Made by a program: the position numbers and the translations under genes. The notes under the pieces were generated by a model. That model was not told the origin of the DNA, ran no database searches, and saw nothing but the letters and a program-made list of their open reading frames with translations. DNA of 64,000 bases. Origin: Aplidium turbinatum. Taxonomy: Eukaryota; Chordata; Ascidiacea; Aplousobranchia; Polyclinidae. The DNA lies in NCBI GenBank assembly GCA_918807975.1, contig OU964918.1, positions 36,564,477 to 36,628,476 on the forward strand, in the 5' to 3' direction. Shown in pieces: positions 34,101-44,547 of the stretch. The first letter of the stretch is position 1; each line of letters opens with the position of its first letter.

Positions 34101-37100
34101 GGGTCCGACCATGCAAATAAATTTTAGTCATCTACTTATGCGTCGATTATGCGGAGGCAGGGGGCGGTGCCCCCTCGGGTCTGAGACATAAAGGGTCGAG
34201 ATATGTCTGACCCCTTGGTTTTTTGTTAATACTAACAACTTTGTAAAAAAACTGCCGGTGTTACGCTGTTTACGCGAATGCAAATTCCAAAAAGTCGGCT
34301 TCACCAAATGTCTTGCAACAAAAGTTGCGAGTCTGATCGTGCTGTGGCAATTTTAGCTCGTCCATTTAACGTTGAGTGACGAGCTTGTCTGGAAAGTCTG
34401 TTACGACTTTTGGCAATATGTAGTCTAACAGGCTAGCAAAAAAAGTTCAATTTCGCGAAAACTGTTCAAGCTATTTATCAAGATCGTGTGTGAAATGAAA
34501 ATCGCCAACAATAGTTAGATAACAAAAACTGTTATGTTTTTTTTTTCATTTACTTATTTGTTTTGTGGTGATAGTTTTGTTTGATGGCCTGACGAATTCA
34601 ATCCTGAACGAACGACATTCACTGCGTTGTATTTAACTGAGTACTACGTAAGCATTCAAGGGTATTCGCTAGGCCTATGTGTTCAGCCTTCGAACTTGGC
34701 ATAGTTTTACTGCGGCAAAAATAATTGCTAACGTAAAATTACGGACTTGGTGAAGTTGTTATCTGGTAGGGGAAGAACATTCATGATAAATATAATAACC
34801 ATCCTACTTTTCATAAAAAAGTTACAGACTTCCAAATATGGCATAAAATTTGTCTTTGGTGAAGAAAAGGCCTACTTTGAGGCTTGATTACTTCACTATG
34901 CTGCAAGTTAATTGCATTTTGACAATGCAATCCTGTAATATAGTTAAAAGTGAACCATTTTACCAAACATAAACTTTATAACTTTTCAGGACGTTTGGCA
35001 TGGAATAACCCAAATACTCTAAAAAATGCATTTTTTTATTATCATAAAAAATATTGCATTTAGAGAAAAGTTCCTTTTATGACACATAAAAACATAGGTA
35101 TTCTGCATCTTTTGACACCAAAACTGACTTTCTACTATGAGTGGTTAGCAAGTTAGAGGATTTTTTTTTACTAAATTTGACCTTTCGTGATCTTTATTGG
35201 GGGGTAGGTGGCTGGGTTTTGGGGCCTACCATAAAAAATTGTGTAAATATTATTTTTTAAGGGTTTGCCAGGTTTTCAGAACCCCTCCCCCCCCACATTA
35301 AAATTGTAAAAAAAATATTTTTCAACCACCCTACTAAAGGTGAAAAAGAAAACTAAGTTAAATGTATGTACAGTAAAGTAACCAATATCGGTTCGGCAAT
35401 CGATAAAGTGAGAAAGGTATTAATATTTTGTTTCACCACTGACTGCAAAAATATGGAACCTTACATCAGAAAAAAAATCAAGTTCCTCTGACAAAGTCAT
35501 TGTTGTTTGAATGCCAAAAAGTCGTTATCATACCTGCTCTTGTTGATTATTTATTGTAGTTATCAGTTCATCTTTGTCACATTTTAGTCGCTTCATGTGA
35601 CTTTCCAATTTCACTTTGCTTTCACAAACATCGACTAGTTCTTTTTGAACATTTTCCATCTCGTTTTCCAAAGTATCTCGATCTCTTAGCATATCATGGC
35701 AACTAAATAGCGAGTCATGCGTTAGATGCAAAAATCTGTTGTAACAATAGCCTACCGATAGTTTAGTGTTTAAGGGCAAGGACTTATTTTGTCTATGGTT
35801 GCTTTTTTTTCTTCCACCAAAATACGTAATACCTGGTATCAAAAATTCTTTATGTTTTACAAACTTGAAACTGGTTATTAACAATGCAACAAATCAATGA
35901 AATATTTACCATTTTAACTCTTTTTCAATTGTGTTTATTTCTTTTTTGTATTGTTCATTTTGATCTTCAACAGATTCCAACTGATGGATTAAGATTTTAT
36001 TTTTTTCTTGCAGTTCATCATTTCGCTGTCGCAACGTCTTATTGCAGTGGATCAATTCATCAAGTTTGCTGAACAAACCAAAGCAAAAATTAACTAAGAA
36101 ATGCCTGTGAATTCAACACAAGGACGACACAAAATACAGGAAAACAAATGTAATGTGTTGGCTTTAACTTCATACTTATCTCCAAAACTTGGAGCAGCCG
36201 GTTCAGATCCAAAACTTGAATTCAAATTGGAATCACCAATTTCATCTACAAAATTAACAACAATGTGTAAGACGCAGCAAAGCTATCTTCAAATATGCAA
36301 CATCATAGACTTCTATGGCGGGTTCTATTTCTGACTATTTCACCAAACGTGTCACTCTGCAACAGTAGCGGATCTAGAAAAAAATGGGAGGGGCCACCAG
36401 ATATTTCAAATAAACAAAATTCGCAACATGAAAGGGGCACGTGGGGCAGTGGCACGTCACTAAGTTCCCCTGGATCCAGGAGGCCTACTGCTCTGCAGTC
36501 TGCAAGGCAGGTGTAAGGCATGTTTAGGTTTGAATAACCACACTAGTATTTTTGCCTTTGCGATTTACCTGCATCAAGATCTTGACTTGTGTTTTTTGAT
36601 CTACAAAAATTAATAGATTTAAACCTTAGGAAATAATACAAATTAAAATATTATACAAAAATCCAAAGCAAGGTTGACTGCATCAATATCAGCAATCAGC
36701 TAACAGCGTTACAGCATACTTTACTTAATGAGAGGTCAAAACCATAGAGTTTGATAAGTGCGGTGGGTACTTGGAATATTTAAAGTTAATACAGTATAAG
36801 TCTGGTTAGTGCTGTGGCCCCATAGAAAAATATTGCAGCAATTACAAAAAAGCATATTATTAGATGTTTTTGATTGAACCTTGTTGCAATTTGGTCCAAT
36901 TGCATTGTTGACTTAATTTATCAAATATGTAAAATTGTGAAATATGCTGTTATTTTGCATAACTATTCAGAGATACAAAAAAAGAAAAAAAAAACTCATT
37001 TTATTAGAATATTGTATTTTACCCATTGTCTTTCAGAAATTGTTGATATTTTTCATGCAGCTGAATAGGAGTAGGGTTAAAGTCATCAACTCCTGAAAAA

Positions 37101-39120
37101 TCATTGTACAAAATAATGTTCATTGAAAGTAAAGTGCAGATTTGGAGGCTGTGGGTCAAAATATTATTGTAGCGGTACAAAGACTGTGATATTAGCACTT
37201 AGAGAAGTTTTTCTACATCTTGATAACCTTCATGTTCCACTTAATAATGACCAGTTATTTGAAGCTTACAGATATAGAACTTGAAGTTTAGAAAAATAGA
37301 CCCTAACATATCTTAGTGGATTTCTAAAAATATTTTTTGGATATAGTTTAGTACCAGATAGTTGATAAACATGAACTAGTATAGTGTGATTATAATTCAA
37401 TACAGATTACATCCTTTTCCAAGCATTGGTTAAAGAAGACCTTCACACTCTGTGAAAAATGCTTTTACCCTTCCACAAGAAGGGCAACCTACTGAGTACT
37501 AGTACAAAATAATAAATCTATTTCAGGCCTCGAAATTCACCGCCGTCACAGCATGTGATGTCCGAGGGAAGTACCATCTAGATCGGTCATTATTTTGTCC
37601 CTGAGAAATAACACAGCTGAACTACCGATACAAATCGTCATTGCATAGCACGAACAGTCGAACAATTGTTGCGAAAATATAATTTCCAGCGCATTCTAGC
37701 GCGCATCTAAAAAGTGTGAATACTGTATGCCTTAGCATCCATTCAAGCAGAAAAACTTTCGATTTTTATGTTGCTTCAACGATTGATGACATTGCATCAG
37801 CGTAACAAAGGTGAATTCTTCGCTAAGAATCGATGGGAGCACCGGTACTTCTACACTAATCACGTACAGCTTAATTCAGGTCTTACGTCACAATGTCTGG
37901 CTTTGATCTCCAAGTAATATTGATAAGGCAAGGTTGGTTACAAAATTTGTTAAGTTTTGGTATTGCAGTAAGAAAGAGAAGTCCCAGAAAAAACTCACTT
38001 TCGCTCACAGTCACATGACACACAAAAATAAGCCTTCACAGTCACATGACACGTAAAAATAAATCTAAAGAAAAAAGCCTAGTGAAACTTTGCACAGCAA
38101 AAAATAGTAGCGTTAGTGTAGAAGTTTTCCGACTCGTACCCAGAGCATTGTGACGCAAGAAGCCACACGCCTCGTTCAGTGGATGTTAATCAGCTTTGCG
38201 GCGTATTAAGCAGCTACACGGCGCTTTGACTCTTCAAGCGCACGTCGTTGGTCCCATGAAAGCCTTTCACAGTGATTTCTAAACCGTAGGTATAGTTCTC
38301 AAATGGTGAAGAATCATAATTCTTCACCACTTTGATAATTATCAAAGTGATTAAGCATGACGATTGACATTAAAACTGGTGTGTCCGCCGTGAGACCTAA
38401 TTTGTCTGCAAAGATAGCTGCACAGACCGGACACGCTTGTCCGCTGTCAACAAAAACGAATTTCGAGGCCTGCTATTTAGAGAGTAAAAGCAACGTGGTG
38501 AGATAAACTAATAAAAAAGGAGGTTGAAAAACAACGGCTTAAACTGAATATATACAATACATCCAATAGCTCAGTCGGTTAACGCATGGCTTGGTGAACG
38601 AAGAAGCTTCAAGATTAAGCGGCGCAAGTTCGACTATCGGAGTGTGCCCTTGAGCAACGCATTCTCAGGACTGCTATTCATTCAGCGGCACCTAATGGAT
38701 GAAATAATTCCCCAGGAACATCACTTCAACAATCGGAAAACTTCATTCTGTCTATCTCGGTAAACAGTTCTGCGTCAAAAATCTCTACAAGTATGCGAAT
38801 CTACCAGGAATATTCTGTCAAAGCTTTGTCAGTCAGAGGATAAAGATTCCAAACCAAACCATCTGTAAAATTACACTTTCGAAAATTCTTGAAAACATTT
38901 CTTTAACCCTGAATCTCCAGTAGTCCAGTACCATCAAGACATAGTATTTATTTACATGCATTACAAATATGTTAAATCACAAAGATAACAAATAAAGAAG
39001 TATTAATAACACCAGTCACACACCGCCATCTTCATAGATTTTCGTTGAAATATCTTCTTCAGTTTCAGAAAAATTTTCGCTTTTTTGTTGAATGCTGTTT
39101 TCTTCCATATAATCAGACAT
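22015..39120 (-). CDS. Split gene for a coiled-coil, probably tail-anchored protein of unknown function
   Basis: I do not recognise the family. Coding exons in gene order are 39120-39024, 37092-37023, 36600-36569, 36245-36176, 36068-35910, 35702-35534, 33499-33422, 33234-33178, 32599-32540, 31416-31318, 30940-30842, 29765-29666, 29598-29510, 27938-27820, 26157-26120, 26052-26003, 25431-25404, 25184-25108, 24941-24813, 24473-24255, 23747-23634, 23393-23289, 22527-22472, then 22135-22015 or 22288-22168. Every boundary has AG/GT and every phase joins without a stop, which is strong evidence for a live gene. The start is the ATG at 39118-39120 (MSDYMEENS). The order is an acidic N-terminus, a charged coiled coil (exons 5-9), Ser/Pro-rich linkers, a second helical region (exons 18-21) and the alternative tail. 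Length is about 744 residues with either end. KASH5 or LRMP-like proteins have a similar layout (coiled coil plus C-terminal anchor), but this is inference only. Extra phase-0 exons could have been missed. Confidence 0.85.
22168..22288 (-). CDS. Alternative candidate terminal exon, soluble tail
   Basis: A phase-2 frame starts after an AG at 22289-22290 and runs 40 codons to the TAA at 22168-22170. It includes CLAVAFQEIVTNMGGEKDIL and no membrane segment. It also fits the phase of exon 23 and is nearer to it. The acceptor is poor in pyrimidines, so it may be an alternative exon or a chance reading frame. Both candidate last exons are 121 nt. Confidence 0.45.
23289..25184 (-). other. C-terminal helical region (exons 18-22) of the split gene
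   Basis: Exons 25184-25108, 24941-24813, 24473-24255, 23747-23634 and 23393-23289 encode about 215 residues. They include KTEDLENFVSKVKYLLKHD, RVMEEAITKKIDLIRSLLRD and HIDSLKTRSCNLERKLMHSK, predicted helical by composition. They end in a less regular Pro/Ser segment (EISPNLLRTITAPQPKWIE). Exon 20 (24473-24255, 219 nt) is the longest in the gene. This block is more conserved-looking than the linkers, but I cannot name a domain. Confidence 0.75.
24503..24620. repeat. Partial hAT-type end in a host intron
   Basis: CAAGGGTCTCAAACTCAAAT and GAGGGCCGCAAC resemble one end of a hAT-type MITE. It lies between exons 19 and 20. A matching opposite end (GTGTTTGAGACCCTAG) is at 30632-30649, but exons lie between them. 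Confidence 0.4.
26473..26540 (-). ncRNA. Hammerhead-ribozyme-like motif, left arm
   Basis: This is the inverted copy of the same motif (CTGATGA, hairpin, GAAA, pairing flanks) in the other arm of the palindrome. A transcript of either strand through the insertion would therefore carry one such motif. Confidence 0.5.
26733..27010 (-). pseudogene. Penelope-like GIY-YIG endonuclease fragment, left arm
   Basis: This is the inverted partner of the right-arm fragment, with the same residues from TYIGMSTRHL to the C-terminal ASILLNIY. It is also truncated at the palindrome centre. The two arms agree almost completely, which indicates that they were copied from each other rather than inserted independently. 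Confidence 0.75.
27026..27303 (+). pseudogene. Penelope-like GIY-YIG endonuclease fragment, right arm
   Basis: The open frame from the palindrome centre to the TAG just after 27300 encodes about 92 residues that match the C-terminal endonuclease of Penelope-like elements. The YIG motif, the Arg-containing TTRVREH segment and the glutamate of KIQEALL are present. The apparent start further upstream (26893) is only the antisense of the other arm, so this is a 5'-truncated piece, not a whole gene. Confidence 0.75.
27482..27549 (+). ncRNA. Hammerhead-ribozyme-like motif in Penelope 3' region, right arm
   Basis: CTGATGA at 27494-27500 is followed by a perfect 5-bp hairpin (GACTT/AAGTC) and GAAA at 27517-27520. 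The flanks ATTTACA and TGTAAAT can pair as stem I. This is the layout of type I hammerheads known from Penelope-like elements. The base at the expected cleavage position and one extra G before stem II look non-ideal, so activity is doubtful. Confidence 0.5.
28299..29489. mobile_element. TIR element, 1.19 kb, filling most of intron 13
   Basis: GTAGGGGAGATCGGGGCAAT and the inverse of GTAGGGGAGACCGGGGTATT are its ends. GGTTCATAATACCCC-type repeats lie inside the right end, and related copies are near 28487-28517 and 29107. Its right end is 20 bp from exon 13. No transposase and no clear target duplication were seen. Confidence 0.7.
29990..30090 (-). repeat. Diverged Penelope-like 3' end with hammerhead-like core
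   Basis: On the minus strand CTTATGAGGGC, a short GC stem and GCCGAAAACGTTTGA occur in the order seen in the palindromic element (CTGATGAG, stem, GAAAACGTTTGA). The first core base pair is altered. It lies in the intron between exons 11 and 12. It is probably an old Penelope-like 3' end. Confidence 0.4.
30590..30650. repeat. Partial hAT-type right end in a host intron
   Basis: GTGGACCGCATGCCGGCCGC followed by GTGTTTGAGACCCTAG is the usual right end of the same type as 24503. The flanking bases do not match, so these are two truncated copies. Confidence 0.4.
33522..33690 (+). repeat. SINE C (tRNA-derived), next to a host splice acceptor
   Basis: TAGCTGGATAGCCGAGTG (box A-like) and CCGGTTTGACACC (box B-like) head a 165-bp repeat with a CTTAATCTAAATC-type tail. 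Its head begins 23 bp from the exon 7 boundary (33499). A tail-like fragment of the same family is at 45955-46000. Confidence 0.6.
33740..34030 (-). repeat. SINE B copy in the intron before exon 7
   Basis: The minus-strand copy has the head (GGTTCGACCCTCGGGACGTG near 33960) and a body down to GTCCGAGGATAAAGATTC near 33770. It lies directly against SINE C (33522-33690). Confidence 0.75.
36363..36490. mobile_element. 128-bp hAT-type MITE in a host intron
   Basis: CAGTAGCGGATC at the left and GGATCCAGGAGGCCTACTG at the right are flanked by CTCTGCAA (36355-36362) and CTCTGCAG (36491-36498), 7 of 8 identical. It lies between exons 3 and 4. Confidence 0.6.
37522..38472. mobile_element. hAT-like element, 951 bp, in intron 1
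   Basis: CAGGCCTCGAAATTC and GAATTTCGAGGCCTG are perfect 15-bp inverted ends, with CTATTT repeated immediately outside both (37516-37521, 38473-38478). Only six flanking bases match, so the class is less certain than for the 8-bp cases. No transposase is seen. Confidence 0.7.
38563..38872 (+). repeat. SINE B, full-length copy (tRNA-derived), intron 1
   Basis: The head CCAATAGCTCAGTCGGTTAA has box A, and CAAGTTCGACTATCGG has box B. The body contains AGCGGCACCTAATGGATG, CTACAAGTATGCGAAT, CCAGGAAT and GTCAGAGGATAAAGATTC, then an AAACC-type tail. At least five other copies or parts are in the window. Confidence 0.8.
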
Positions 39121-39259
39121 GCTTGTACAGTTACAGAACATAAATTAAACCTACATAATATTAGAACTAAAATAAATATAAATGATAAGCAATGATTAAA
39201 TAATCCAAATGCACTAAACGCAAAGCTGCAAATTAAGTATAATTTTGATTGCTCTAAAG

Positions 39260-39609
39260 CAGGGGTGGAAAACCTTTTTAACACAAGGGCCAGTTAGGAA
39301 AATGTAATGCTTACAGGAGCCCGAAAATCAAATAAACACTAACTCATATTTTCAGCAATGGAGTTTATCTTATTGAAATTTTGTACTTAAGAAAGTCATC
39401 CTCCGGCAGTGAATTCAATTCAAGCTGGATTTCTACAGGCGCAAAATTTATTTCACAGGTGCAGGGGAGTGAAAAGACGGTCATATCACTTCTTAAGCTT
39501 AAAAATTATGTAAATGGAGATGAAAATAGCCTTATTTGGGGAGAAACAGCTGGAAGAAGACGAAGGGCTGCACAAAAAATGGAAAAGGGCCGCATGTGGC
39601 CCACCTCTG
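39260..39609. mobile_element. hAT-type MITE, 350 bp, exact 8-bp target duplication
   Basis: CAGGGGTGGAAAACC and GGCCCACCTCTG form the ends. CTCTAAAG is present at 39252-39259 and 39610-39617. It lies about 140 bp upstream of the first coding exon of the split gene, so it may sit in or near that gene's 5' UTR or promoter. Confidence 0.85.
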
Positions 39610-39659
39610 CTCTAAAGTATTTTATGATAAACTAATACATGTGATGGTACAGTATATAA

Positions 39660-39790
39660 ACACTACTGTACCATCAAAATCTCGGTGACCGGCTCTGCAT
39701 CATAAGCCTTTACAAGCGTGCAAAACTACCAGGAATCCTATCAAAGGCTTTGTCAGTTCGAGAATAAAGATTCAAAAACTAAACCAAAAA
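39660..39790 (+). repeat. SINE B, 3' half
   Basis: CTCGGTGACCGGCTCTGC, CAAAACTACCAGGAATCC and GTTCGAGAATAAAGATTC match the 3' half of SINE B. It ends at the SINE A tail. Confidence 0.7.
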
Positions 39791-39842
39791 CCAATTTTAC
39801 CCACCGAACATATCGAATGTAAACTTCCAAAGTATGATCATT

Positions 39843-40165
39843 TTGTTTTTTCTGTTTTGTTTGTTTGTTTTTCATATATTTATCCTGCATTGCGGGAAAG
39901 CGGACTTGAGCGCTATGCATCGGTGTACGCCTTCCGACGTACACCTGACCCACGCTGCAGCCGACGGCAAAGTCTGTTTCCGGTTGTCTACTCTACTTAT
40001 GACTAAATTTGGTACTACCCATTACTCGAAATCGATCACTGGGTAGAGGCAATTATCGTAAAGTTTCTTGCTCAGAGAAACAACAGCAAGTGCGGGTGGC
40101 TGGAGTCGAACATGCAGGCTCTCGACTGCGAGCCCAACGCGCTAACCACTCGGCCACTGCTGCCG
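39843..40165 (-). repeat. SINE A, full-length copy (tRNA-derived)
   Basis: On the minus strand the copy starts GGCAGCAGTGGCCGAGTGG (box A, TGGCCGAGTGG) with box B GTTCGACTCC about 40 nt later, like a Ser/Leu-type tRNA. A central block (GCAAGAAACTTTACG, GCCTCTACCCAG) and a 3' part that gives the shared frame VGRRTPMHSAQVRFP follow. It ends in an AAAC-rich tail. Other copies are at 56430-56752 and 63195-63331. Confidence 0.85.
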
Positions 40166-40290
40166 ACTTTTGATTTCGAAACAGATAAGCATTAGCCTAT
40201 GCAAACGATTCTTTTGCATAAACAAGAACATGTGAATAAAAATGACACTTTTAGGACTTGCTGTTATATAGTGAAACTACTACTACAGTA

Positions 40291-40624
40291 TCATAGCCGA
40301 TGCGGCCTTTGATGAACTAGATGCTCAGTTTGTAAATTCTTCCAACGTTTCCTGTGTCGTGCAGTGTCCCAAAGTGTTCTTGGTTGGCTGATTGATGTAT
40401 TTCGTGGAAAATTAGATACAAATGTTGTTCGTTGCCTGCCACGAGCACATCTCCTGAGAAGGCGGCCGCTTAGACAAAGCATTTCGAATTCTTCTTTTCT
40501 GATGATGTTTACCGAGAAATTTGAGTTGACTTTGAGTTATGTCGTTCAATAGTTCCTTATCTTGATGTACCTGGTTTAAAACTTCTGCGTTTGTGATGTG
40601 ATCAGTATATGAAATCCTGAGCAT
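40291..40624 (-). pseudogene. LINE 3' end: C-terminus of an endonuclease-reverse transcriptase
   Basis: The minus-strand frames give MLRISYTDHITNAEVLNQVH, LLNDITQSQLKFLGKHHQKR (40412-40624) and, after a frame change, GRQRTTFVSNF, TARHRKRWKNLQ (40291-40482). This is the familiar C-terminus (MLRISWTDHVTNxEVL...RQLxFLGHxxRKD...RGRPRxT) of an animal LINE polyprotein. A 3' UTR with a CTA/GTA-repeat tail follows at about 40255-40290. The fragment is frameshifted and 5'-truncated. Confidence 0.8.
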
Positions 40625-41884
40625 TCTTTACTTGTTAATCTTTAGTTGTAATGATGATAAGCTAGCCTATTGGCCGGAAGCAAAATGTTACAACTACAAA
40701 GTTGTAACTCCAGGCAGAGCTTTTGGCTGGGATAATATGCCTTTTATAAAACTGATATTCAACAGCCCAATGCCAACCAATAAGTTGTTGGTACATAATT
40801 ACAAGCACTCATTACCAGGGCTGCAAAGCTGATATACCGGTATAAGAGATCTGACTCCAGCTGTCATGGTTTTCACAAGTGGCTCTGGAGCTGTCAGATT
40901 TTGCATCAGTGGCTCAGGAGTCTACCTCTAGAGCTGCCGAGCTTTATGCCAGTGGCTCCTGCTTTATAGCGAAAATATGCTGTTTCCAAAATCAGTAGGC
41001 TATAGTCCATTAGGGTGCGGCTGATGCCCCGACCTGAAGCAAAACACCCTAACTTTTTTATAGGTGACACTTGGTAGAAAAACAATATTTATGAAGTTTA
41101 AGACCAATCTATTAATGTTTAGGAGGTCCAGACTTGAATTAAAAATTGAGAAATTTGGTGCTTAATCGAGTAGTTTTACAGTGCTACATAATCCTTCATT
41201 TATCATGGTAAACTCTGTATTTAAGGTCATCTAGGCTCCACAGTTGCAATGTTTGACACATTATTATGTTCCATACTATTTTTTAACAAGTAGGATTTTG
41301 CAAGCAAACACTATTTTGAGAAGTAATGTGACAACCTATTGCAAAATATGCTTGATGTAATTGCTGGAAAATGCAAGTATTAAGCAGTAGAACAACATAG
41401 TCTGTGTATTAACCAGTATAACACACAACTTGTCTTTTATTAAATGTGAGTGACTGAAATCTTCCTGGTCACAACTTGTCAGCTTTACCTTGAGAATCGC
41501 TAAAAGTGAAAACATGCCTCTGTGATGTCATAATACCTTCAAAATGAATTTCCACTATTTAGCTCAGTCAAATACCTCCAGTTTCAGTCTAGTAAGTGCA
41601 GATCATTTCTAAAGCATTGTTCCCAGGTTCAGAATAAGGTTAAGTGTAAGGAGTCGTTACAGAGCACTTCTCCTATATCAAGACAAAGCTCCTAACCATT
41701 TTAATTGTGACAACTTAGACAATTGAAATGGTGAATTACCTTAGACATTTAGTATGCTATGTGATAAAACATTCATAGAATCGTATTTATTGATTGCAAA
41801 TCAGAATCAAGACGTGTAGTTTGTATTCAGTTAGTAGGCTATTTAATCGAAAAAAGTTAGCTAGGCTATGTCTTCTTACGCACA

Positions 41885-43135
41885 ATGGAACATGACCCTC
41901 GGTATGTTCTACTTGCTATGGTTCCCACAAAAGCAGATCAAGATATCAAACGTAGCAAGTTGCCAACCTACAAGCAAGTGATTTTCAAATTAATTCAAAC
42001 AAGGTTATCAGGAAGGCAGGTAATTACAGTACAGTTGAGCAAGTTTTTACGTTTTACTTGTGGGCTATCATTTCTACAGTTACAAAGCAAAAAATAACAG
42101 AAAAAATAATTTCTTTTTACCAGCAAGAATTTCAAATGAAGATTACGTGACAAAGGCAAACCACTAAAAAGTATAAAGGAATTTCAGAAAAAGCTTAGCG
42201 AAACCTTTTCTTTCTGGCCACGCAATGTAATGGAAACAAATCACAATGAAGAAGACATGCTATTCCTTATCAGGATACAAGGCAACCAGGAAGCAAGTAT
42301 GACTGGAGAAGGTAAAGTGTTAGAAGCAAAAGTTAAAAAGATCAGTACCAGGCGACAACAGCAAGATAGACCAGTAGAAAAGGAGGAGGCCCGAGTTAAT
42401 GACATAGACAATGCTATTGATATAAAAGCTAAGGATGACGTGGACAATGAGCCATGTACATCTTCAATGATTTGTGAGATAGAGCAAAAACGCTCTCATG
42501 AAAGAAGATCAAAAACAGGAACAGCCATCTTCATTCCTCAATCCTCATGACGTAATGAAATCTCCAGGATTCGTCTCTGCAGCAATCAGAAACAGCATTC
42601 CACCAACTGCCTTATCTGTTACTCTCCATTCTATTCAAGCCTGTTCTGGAGATGCTTCGAAGCTAAATCTCCATCCATCTCAATCACACAGATACAGAGT
42701 TGAAACAGTGCAACATATTTTAGAAAATATTCTTTCCATCTGGTCACCACCTGCTGCTGGTGCTTTACATTGGGATGGAAAGCTTCTGGAGACTTTAACC
42801 AGCAAGTAGAAGTAAGATGAAAGGCTCCGAGTTTTGATATCTGGCATCGGTGGCATTAAATTGTTGGGTGTTCCAATAATTCCAACCCATTCAACAGAAA
42901 CAACTGGAGCACTTGTGTCCAAAGTTACTACGCAGTTGCTTGAAGACTGGCATTGCAAAGATTTTGTTACATCTCTTATTTTTGACACAACAACCTGTAA
43001 TACAGGGCATAAAACTGGTGCTTGTATACAACTTCAAGAAGATATAGGTCGCTCTTTTCTTTAGGCTGCGTGTAGGCACCATGTGGGTGAAGTAATTCTT
43101 TTTAGGATGAAAACCTGTGGTGAAATGATATGTAA
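41885..43135 (+). pseudogene. Decayed transposase-like gene (HWDGK / FDTT..NTG / CRHH family)
   Basis: Reading frames in series encode MEHDPRYVLLAMVPTKADQD with LPTYKQVIFKLIQTR (41885-42019, followed by a possible GT donor), FWPRNVMETNHNEED (from about 42205), ALHWDGKLLETLTSK (42498-42806), LISGIGGIKLLGVP, LIFDTTTCNTGHKTGACIQL (42834-43063) and AACRHHVGEVILF (to about 43100). A frame change near 42500 and in-frame stops near 42807, 42813 and 43062 show it is dead. The HWDGK, FDTT, NTG and CRHH motifs recur in a family of transposase-like proteins in many invertebrates. The C-x2-H pattern recalls hAT/P-type RNase H transposases. I cannot assign a named superfamily. Confidence 0.6.
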
Positions 43136-43688
43136 TTATGTATCATAGAGTACTAAAACACAAATGTTAGAATATCACTTTGTAATTTTAACTTAAAAGC
43201 AACAAAGGAGTGCTTAAATTAAATTTATTATGGCTAAAGCCTACACAGCGCTGTGGTAAATGGCATTAAAAGTATAAAACACTGATTTTGAAGTGTCATG
43301 ATATGTTCTGAACAGGGTAGGCTATTCATTCAAAGAATCTGCAATCCGAAGACACCATTTTTGAAATTTTTTGCAAAGTACGCTCCACAGATTTTGCCTA
43401 AACTCGGAGAGTTTGCCATAATTCTGCAAAATTTCAGAAATTCCGTGGCACAAAGTATGCAAAATTACCCCTAAATTGACACACTGGTTCTAAGTGAAAC
43501 CTAAGTTGCTGTTCACAGCATAAAAACTATAATTTGCAATGATTTACAAAAATTAGCTGGTATCACATGAGCATATAAAAATCACTCACATTTTTTTCAA
43601 CATAAATCACTTAATTTATTGTCAAAATTGAAATTTGAAAAAATCGATAATCCTATAAAAGTTTGATTGCAATCTGGACCCCCTAGAC

Positions 43689-44547
43689 CAGTGGTTCCCA
43701 ACCTTTTTGTCTTGGTGACCCCCTTTAAAAAATTTCGTAGATACCGCGACCCCCACTTATATTCTTTCCTAAATGCAAGTATACTATTAACAAATAATAC
43801 AACAAAAGGCAGCACTAAAAATGTTTTTCTTGCATTTATTGACAAATCAATGCGATGGTTGACCTTGTAGGTCTGCAGCTAACCATGAAATTCGAGGTTG
43901 CGTGCTAGACAGAGCCAGTCTCATGTCGTCTTCCACATCCATTCTATTTCTTTCCTTCGTTTTCATATGCAGAAGAGCTGAAAAACTACTCTCACTTAGA
44001 TACGTCGTAGCGAAGGGCAGTAATACTTGAAAAGCCAGCTTAGAAATCTGTGGGTATGAATCATACATTTCACACCAAAACTGAGAGAGTGACTTTTCAT
44101 GGTAGAGAATGCGAACAGATGAGGCATTCTTAAGATCAAAATATTGATCTTGTATTTCATCAGGAATGCCACTTGCATCCATAGAAACGGAAGTTCTCCC
44201 TTCCTACTACACTACAAATAAATACTTAAACAGACCACAAACTACTAGCACTAGGGCTAATCTCGTTGCTAGGATCTCATTGCGGTGTGTTTACATCACC
44301 CGCAACCGCTTCATTTCGGTTTTACTTCTGTTGAAACTACCGACATGAAATCCAGACCGCCACGAATCTCACTTCAGGCGCAATGAAACGTCGTGTAAAC
44401 GTAGCCTAAGGCACATACTACTAGCGGACCGGTCCCTCGTCCTACTTACATTCACTTTTGTTGTTGCATGAGCAACAGCTTCGAGACCCCCTATAAAATG
44501 CTCTGCAACCCCCTTGGGGGTCGCGACCCCCAGGTTGGGAACCACTG
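43689..44547 (-). mobile_element. hAT element with transposase C-terminus, exact 8-bp target duplication
   Basis: Inverted ends CAGTGGTTCCCAACC/GGTTGGGAACCACTG are flanked by CCCTAGAC at 43681-43688 and 44548-44555. The minus-strand frame 43847-44182 encodes a hAT C-terminal dimerisation segment (PFATTYLSESSFSALLHMKT, then KERNRMDVEDDMRLALS). The rest of the transposase is absent. It sits inside the right inverted repeat of the 41012-44667 transposon and is therefore younger than it. Confidence 0.9.
43847..44182 (-). pseudogene. hAT transposase C-terminal (dimerisation) fragment
   Basis: 111 residues. The ESSFSALLHMKTKERNRM block, followed by an acidic DVEDDMRLALS block, is typical of the hATC domain of ZBED5/SCAND3-like transposases. 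The reading frame is open through this domain but the upstream RNase H domain is missing, so it is a remnant carried by a short internally deleted element. Confidence 0.85.

Larger units (their letters stand above)
32540..36068 (-). other. Coiled-coil rod exons 5-9 of the split gene
   Basis: Exons 36068-35910, 35702-35534, 33499-33422, 33234-33178 and 32599-32540 encode about 175 residues rich in Glu, Lys, Leu and Asn with almost no Pro or Gly. They begin KLDELIHCNKTLRQRNDELQ and end EEVESLKGANQ. Leucines and isoleucines recur at heptad-like spacing, as expected of a dimeric coiled coil. The intron between exons 6 and 7 (about 2 kb) holds two SINEs. I see nothing that gives a binding partner. 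Confidence 0.8.
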
